Origin: Bacteroidales bacterium
GTDB taxonomy: Bacteria; Bacteroidota; Bacteroidia; Bacteroidales; Bacteroidaceae
Assembly: GCA_004558865.1 (NCBI GenBank)
Contig: SFCY01000093.1
Coordinates: forward strand, 1-8,950
Direction of reading: 5' to 3'
Length of the DNA: 8,950 bases
Within the stretch, counting starts at the first letter, position 1. Each line of letters starts with the position of its first letter. The translations under genes were made by a program, and so were the position numbers. Positions 6,501 through 8,950 of the stretch are shown piece after piece. The notes under the pieces were generated by a model. That model was given only the letters and a program-made list of their open reading frames with translations, did not search any database and was not told the origin of the DNA.

Positions 6501-7015
6501 AAGGCACTACAATTATCGAGCAGCCCACGCAGGACCAGCCGCAGACCCAAGGCACTACTATCATCGAGCAGCCCACGCAGGACCAGCCACAGAACCAGGG
6601 TACGACAATCATCGAGCAGCCCACGCAGGACCAGCCTCAGAACCAAGGTACGACAATCATCGAGCAGCCCACGCCTCAGCAAAGCACGGGCAAAACTGAG
6701 TCTTCCAAGTCATCAGAGAAAACGGCAACCAACCCTCAGCAGCCCAAACAGGTGACTCCCGTTGTTCCCGCCCAGTCCAAGCCCTCTACCCCTGTGAAGC
6801 AGCAGCCGCAGACGAATGAGGACTACATCCTGCCCGACGACGAATATCCGATAGAGTCTCCTGAGACACCTAAGAGGCAACCGACAAAGCTGGAGGAGCC
6901 TGCCAAGAAAACTGAGCCAGTAAAGAAAACTGAACCTGCCAAGAAGCAGGAGCAGCCCAAGAAGAAAGATAGCTATGAGCTGGAAGACGAATACTACGAC
7001 TTGGAGGGATTTTAA
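3557..7015 (+). CDS. porW: TPR lipoprotein of the type IX secretion system, PorW/SprE family
   Basis: Envelope lipoprotein needed for T9SS secretion (PorW in Porphyromonas, SprE in gliding Flavobacterium). A lipoprotein signal ends at the lipobox LVGC, so C22 is the acylated residue. Residues about 120-430 contain degenerate TPR helices (for example WMLMGRSQFYKGDFDEAAST, YYAIGNIYLAQRDTARAISA, LLLKLGDLYWNLEKYNDAQR). A Q/N-rich linker (about 443-487) precedes the family block WYFYNP (488) through WGKR (507-510) and DDWQRVNK, the clearest diagnostic. A second helical-repeat region follows, then a domain around 815-925 (FNFSSYLVRDFDISIED, FRNYDEALQYARSVY). The last 230 residues are low complexity: five QGTTIIEQPTQDQPQ repeats, a K/P/E-rich segment and an acidic Tyr-rich end. 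At 1152 aa it is longer than PorW of Porphyromonas gingivalis. The start is TTG 3557: no ATG or GTG occurs in frame after the stop at 3509-3511, and this start gives a well-formed signal. Confidence 0.88.
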   Translation: MTFKTRHIVLLLLLAATILVGCSTQKNTAKTRWWHSFTARYNTYYNGTLAYIDGSLEKEQGNQDNYTEIIPLYTVGNKSSRELGKANFDRAIEKCQKAIKLHSIKRRPQWTKSRKKTPRDLEWLNRREYNPFLWKAWMLMGRSQFYKGDFDEAASTFSYMSRLYQTQPAIYGRARAWLAKCYIEEGWLYDAEDVVRNMQRDSIHWRARKEWDFTYADYYIHTGEYAKAIPYLRKCIKHEMRRKQKAREWFLMGQLQEAVGNKREAYKAYRHVTRLAPPYQLDFNARIAMTEVLSEGQSKKMIGRLKRMAANDNNKDYLDQVYYAIGNIYLAQRDTARAISAYEKGNKKATRSGIEKGVLLLKLGDLYWNLEKYNDAQRCYGEAIGLLDKERPDYEQLSKRSKVLVELVPFTDAVYLQDSLQTLAKMDEKSRNAAIDRVIEALKKKEKEERDKQAESNAQQNGNTGFENNNQNRNQTNAPTQNQQGGAWYFYNPLTVSQGKSQFQRLWGKRENVDDWQRVNKTVVASLDQQELTQEQQDSIAAAEAISDSLENIKDSAQNDPHKREYYLKQIPFTEEQVAASNAIIMDGLFNSGVIFKDKLDNLALGQKQFDRLLSQYPKYEKMADVYYHLFLLYSRKGDHATAQTFVDKLKASYPDSPWTVLLTDPYFAQNAREGVHLEDSLYAATYDAFKADRFSEVAGNTHVSATRFPLGANRDKFLFIGGLGKLNSGDANGCVADMKELVEKFPKSQLGEMAGMIINGVNAGRRLHGGKFDLGNVWDRRTEVLADSDSINAQKFSNERNTNFTFMMVYRPDSVNENQLLFQLARFNFSSYLVRDFDISIEDDGGLHRMKVSGFRNYDEALQYARSVYRQKSIVAALRKGRGIIISDINLPLLGRQFSYDDYDKFYAKHFAPLKVSTFMLLTEPDEIVTRPAKEEQPTQTDVDNMLEDGIYLDNGLTPNEPQQGTTIIEEPAQTDQPQTQGTTIIEQPTQDQPQTQGTTIIEQPTQDQPQNQGTTIIEQPTQDQPQNQGTTIIEQPTPQQSTGKTESSKSSEKTATNPQQPKQVTPVVPAQSKPSTPVKQQPQTNEDYILPDDEYPIESPETPKRQPTKLEEPAKKTEPVKKTEPAKKQEQPKKKDSYELEDEYYDLEGF
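6449..6679 (+). repeat. 48-bp coding tandem repeat in the porW tail
   Basis: Five head-to-tail units encode QGTTIIEQPTQDQPQT/N (16 residues, 48 bp). Unit 1 (6449-6499) is a 51-bp variant (EEPAQTDQPQT). Units 2-4 (6500-6547, 6548-6595, 6596-6643) are nearly identical at DNA level, differing mainly at third codon positions. Unit 5 (6644-6679) is truncated and leads into PQQSTG. All units keep the frame. The high DNA identity indicates recent expansion by slippage or unequal recombination, so copy number may vary between strains. Confidence 0.95.
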
Positions 7016-7025
7016 AACGAGTAGA

Positions 7026-7069
7026 GGGGTGGCGGAGCATCACGCGCTCCCATGCGGCTTCGCCCCCAC
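7026..7069 (+). promoter_or_regulatory. GC-rich hairpin in the porW-porX intergenic region
   Basis: GGCGGAGC (7031-7038) pairs with GCTTCGCC (7057-7064), one pair being G.T, and the stem extends outward with further G-C pairs (7028-7029 with 7066-7067, and 7026 with 7069) around two mismatches. It starts 11 nt after the porW stop and 64 nt before the porX start. No T-run follows, so it is not a standard terminator; RNA stabilisation, a partial attenuator or an incidental structure are possible. I find no TAnnTTTG promoter in the 117-bp gap, which fits read-through from porW into porX. A second small palindrome, GTTCGAAC, lies at 7093-7100. Confidence 0.4.
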
Positions 7070-7132
7070 AAGGACGCTTAACATGCCTCCGGGTTCGAAC
7101 TCAAACACTCATTAAGAAAAAGGGACAGTACA

Positions 7133-8716
7133 ATGAACAATAATGGTTTATTACTTTGGGTTGATGATGAGATAGAACTCCTCAAAGCCCATATCATCTT
7201 TCTCGAAAAGAAAGGCTACGAGGTGGTAACGGTCAGCAATGGAGCCGACGCCATCGAGGAGTGCCGTCGCCACACCTTTGACCTGGTGCTTCTTGATGAG
7301 ATGATGCCGGGTCTCTCTGGATTGGAGACCCTGCAGCGCATCAAGGAGATTCAGCCGGCCACGCCCATCGTCATGGTGACGAAGAGCGAGGAGGAGAACA
7401 TCATGGACCAAGCCATCGGATCCAAGATTGCCGACTACCTCATCAAGCCTGTCAACCCCATCCAGATTCTCCTTACGCTGAAGAAGAACATCCACCGAAA
7501 GGAAATCGTCACCGAGGTTACGCAGACTGGCTATCAGCAGAGCTACCAGGACATCACGATGAGCATTGACTCAGCCCGCACCCTCGACGATTGGAAGCGC
7601 GTCTACCGGCGGCTCATCCATTGGGAACTGGAACTCAGCTCCACCGAAAGCCAGATGACCGACGTGCTGCGCATGCAGAAAGAAGAGGCCGACGCGGGGT
7701 TTGCCAAATATGTCAAGGCCAACTACTTGGGTTGGATGCAGGCCCGTGCCAAGGGAGCCAAGCCCGAGTCGGAGACTCTGCCGCTGATGAGTCCCGACAT
7801 CTTCCGCAACCGCATCTTCCCCATGCTCGACCGGGGCGAGAAGGTTTTCCTCATTGTCATCGACAACTTCCGCTACGACCAGTGGCGCGTGCTGGCCCAG
7901 GAGATAGGCGACCTCTTCGACATCGACGAGGAGATGTATGTCAGCATCCTTCCCACAGCCACCCAGTATGCCCGAAATGCCATCTTCAGTGGACTCATGC
8001 CAGAGAAGATTGCCAAGATGTTTCCCGAACTCTGGGTGGACGAGGACGAGGAGGAGGGCAAGAACCTCAATGAGGGACCGCTCATCCAAACGCAAATCGA
8101 CCGTTATCGCCGCCACGACACCTACTCCTATTATAAAATCAACAACACTGTAGGTTCCGAGCGTTATATAGAGCGGTTGGACGAACTCAAGGACAATAGC
8201 CTCAATGTGTTGGTGGTCAACTTCATCGATATGCTCTCACATGCCCGTACGGAGTCGAAGATGGTGCGCGAGTTGGCCAACAACGAGAGCGCCTACCGCA
8301 GCATCACGCTCTCGTGGTTTCGCCACAGCATCCTCGCCGACCTGTTCAGGATCCTATCTGAGAGTCCCTTCCAAGTGGTCCTCACCACCGACCACGGCTC
8401 CATACGCGTGCAGAAGCCCGTCAAGATCATCGGAGACCGCAACACCAACACCAACCTGCGCTATAAGTTGGGTCGCAGCCTGAGCTACAGCGCCAAGGAG
8501 CTCTTTGCCATCCACGACCCCAAGGCTGCCTTCCTTCCCGCGCCCAACATCAGCACGAGCTATGTCTTCGCCACGGGTGACAGCTTCTTCGCTTATCCCA
8601 ACAACTACAACTACTACGTGTCCTACTATAAGGATACGTTCCAGCATGGAGGCATCAGCATGGAGGAAATGCTCATTCCTCTCGTCACGATGAGGGGAAG
8701 GAAGAGGACTTCCTAA
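7133..8716 (+). CDS. porX: PorX, T9SS response regulator with receiver and PglZ alkaline-phosphatase-like domains
   Basis: Cytoplasmic output protein of the PorX/PorY two-component system. In Porphyromonas it has been linked to the T9SS motor protein PorL and to the ECF factor SigP, and PorX homologues have been shown to be zinc-dependent phosphodiesterases acting on oligonucleotides. Receiver domain (1 to about 120): acidic pocket D11/D12, phospho-acceptor D55 in LVLLDEMMPG, T83 and K105 (DYLIKP). A helical linker of about 100 residues follows. The PglZ domain (about 230-520) has all expected ligand motifs: D244 in VIDNFRYDQW, the nucleophile region LPTATQYARN (T275/T277), D366 and H370 in FIDMLSHA, D420 and H421 in TTDHGS, and H505 in FQHGGIS. 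The length, 527 aa, is normal for the family. ATG 7133 is preceded by AAAAAGGGA at a workable distance, and the receiver starts straight after it. It lies next to porW; tsaE follows after 114 bp. Confidence 0.96.
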   Translation: MNNNGLLLWVDDEIELLKAHIIFLEKKGYEVVTVSNGADAIEECRRHTFDLVLLDEMMPGLSGLETLQRIKEIQPATPIVMVTKSEEENIMDQAIGSKIADYLIKPVNPIQILLTLKKNIHRKEIVTEVTQTGYQQSYQDITMSIDSARTLDDWKRVYRRLIHWELELSSTESQMTDVLRMQKEEADAGFAKYVKANYLGWMQARAKGAKPESETLPLMSPDIFRNRIFPMLDRGEKVFLIVIDNFRYDQWRVLAQEIGDLFDIDEEMYVSILPTATQYARNAIFSGLMPEKIAKMFPELWVDEDEEEGKNLNEGPLIQTQIDRYRRHDTYSYYKINNTVGSERYIERLDELKDNSLNVLVVNFIDMLSHARTESKMVRELANNESAYRSITLSWFRHSILADLFRILSESPFQVVLTTDHGSIRVQKPVKIIGDRNTNTNLRYKLGRSLSYSAKELFAIHDPKAAFLPAPNISTSYVFATGDSFFAYPNNYNYYVSYYKDTFQHGGISMEEMLIPLVTMRGRKRTS

Positions 8717-8830
8717 TGCCGATGGCCTTGCCAACGCAGTGGGTCAACATGTACAACAGAGTTATTCCAACATTACAAATCAGAAACATGCGCATCATGC
8801 CCGCGTGTATGATGCTTTGACAAATAGACT

Positions 8831-8950
8831 ATGACCATCAATTTTACACTCGACAGCATCCGCGAAGCTGCCAAAACGTTTATTCAAAACATGGGTTCCG
8901 GCCGCGTCTACGCCTTCTACGGCAAGATGGGAGCAGGAAAGACCACTTTC
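8831..8950 (+). CDS. tsaE: tRNA threonylcarbamoyladenosine biosynthesis ATPase TsaE (5' part, cut by window end)
   Basis: The first 40 codons are present and the reading frame runs off the window. TsaE is the small P-loop ATPase that works with TsaB and TsaD to make t6A at position 37 of ANN-decoding tRNAs. The visible part has the family start (a short strand, then the helix SIREAAKTFIQNM), followed by RVYAFYGKMGAGKTTF, which contains the Walker A motif GKMGAGKT (31-38). The complete family protein is about 135-150 aa, so roughly the N-terminal quarter is seen. No ATG nearer to the P-loop gives the expected N-terminal strand and helix. From memory, tsaE commonly follows porX in Bacteroidetes, which supports both calls. 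Switch regions and Walker B lie outside the window. Confidence 0.9.
   Translation, partial: MTINFTLDSIREAAKTFIQNMGSGRVYAFYGKMGAGKTTF

Noticed and set aside
5948..6682. Minus-strand open frame with LLDDCRTLVLRLVLRG-type repeats
   Set aside because: The repeats are the antisense reading of the porW tandem repeat, not an independent protein.
7091..7102. GGGTTCGAACTC resembling a tRNA T-arm
   Set aside because: The position equivalent to invariant C61 is T, no acceptor, D or anticodon stems can be built upstream, and no CCA-like end follows. It is a chance palindrome (GTTCGAAC).
7571..8116. Minus-strand open frame of 181 codons inside porX
   Set aside because: It is the antisense shadow of the PglZ domain coding sequence, where the + strand carries every catalytic motif.

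Overview
The window reads as a chromosomal segment of a Bacteroidales bacterium, most likely Prevotella or a close relative. Four things point there: a Bacteroidetes-type -7 box (TAnnTTTG) in front of aroA, weak Shine-Dalgarno sites, the gene set (porW and porX of the type IX secretion system, a Bacteroidetes-style OmpA protein with a coiled coil), and the porX-tsaE order, which as far as I recall is common in Bacteroidetes. All recognisable genes lie on the + strand.

Layout. 7-1170 is an OmpA-family outer-membrane protein, closed by a strong intrinsic terminator (1198-1236). 1171-1868 is a gene-poor stretch. It holds a 192-bp terminal-inverted-repeat element (1394-1585) that looks like a MITE, flanked by ATAA direct repeats and sitting in sequence that may be a decayed reading frame. 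The aroA promoter lies at about 1806-1836. From 1869 follow aroA (EPSP synthase), a 130-codon small membrane protein with a Cys cluster (3112-3504), and a large TPR lipoprotein of the PorW/SprE family (3557-7015) whose C-terminal tail carries a 16-residue tandem repeat. After a 117-bp gap with a GC-rich hairpin comes porX (7133-8716), a receiver-PglZ response regulator. The start of tsaE (8831 to the window end) follows and is cut by the window edge.

How the genes fit together. PorW and PorX are both known T9SS factors: PorW is an envelope lipoprotein needed for secretion, and PorX is the cytoplasmic response regulator tied to the secretion motor and to an ECF sigma factor in Porphyromonas. 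Their adjacency makes this a T9SS biogenesis/regulation locus embedded among housekeeping genes (aroA for aromatic amino-acid synthesis, tsaE for the t6A tRNA modification). The unnamed Cys-cluster membrane protein lies between aroA and porW and may be co-transcribed with both, so it is the best candidate here for an undescribed envelope factor.

I see no wholly new multi-gene system, tRNA, rRNA or CRISPR array. The most novel-looking items are the inverted-repeat element with its apparent insertion scar, the small Cys-cluster protein, and the repeat-bearing tail of PorW.
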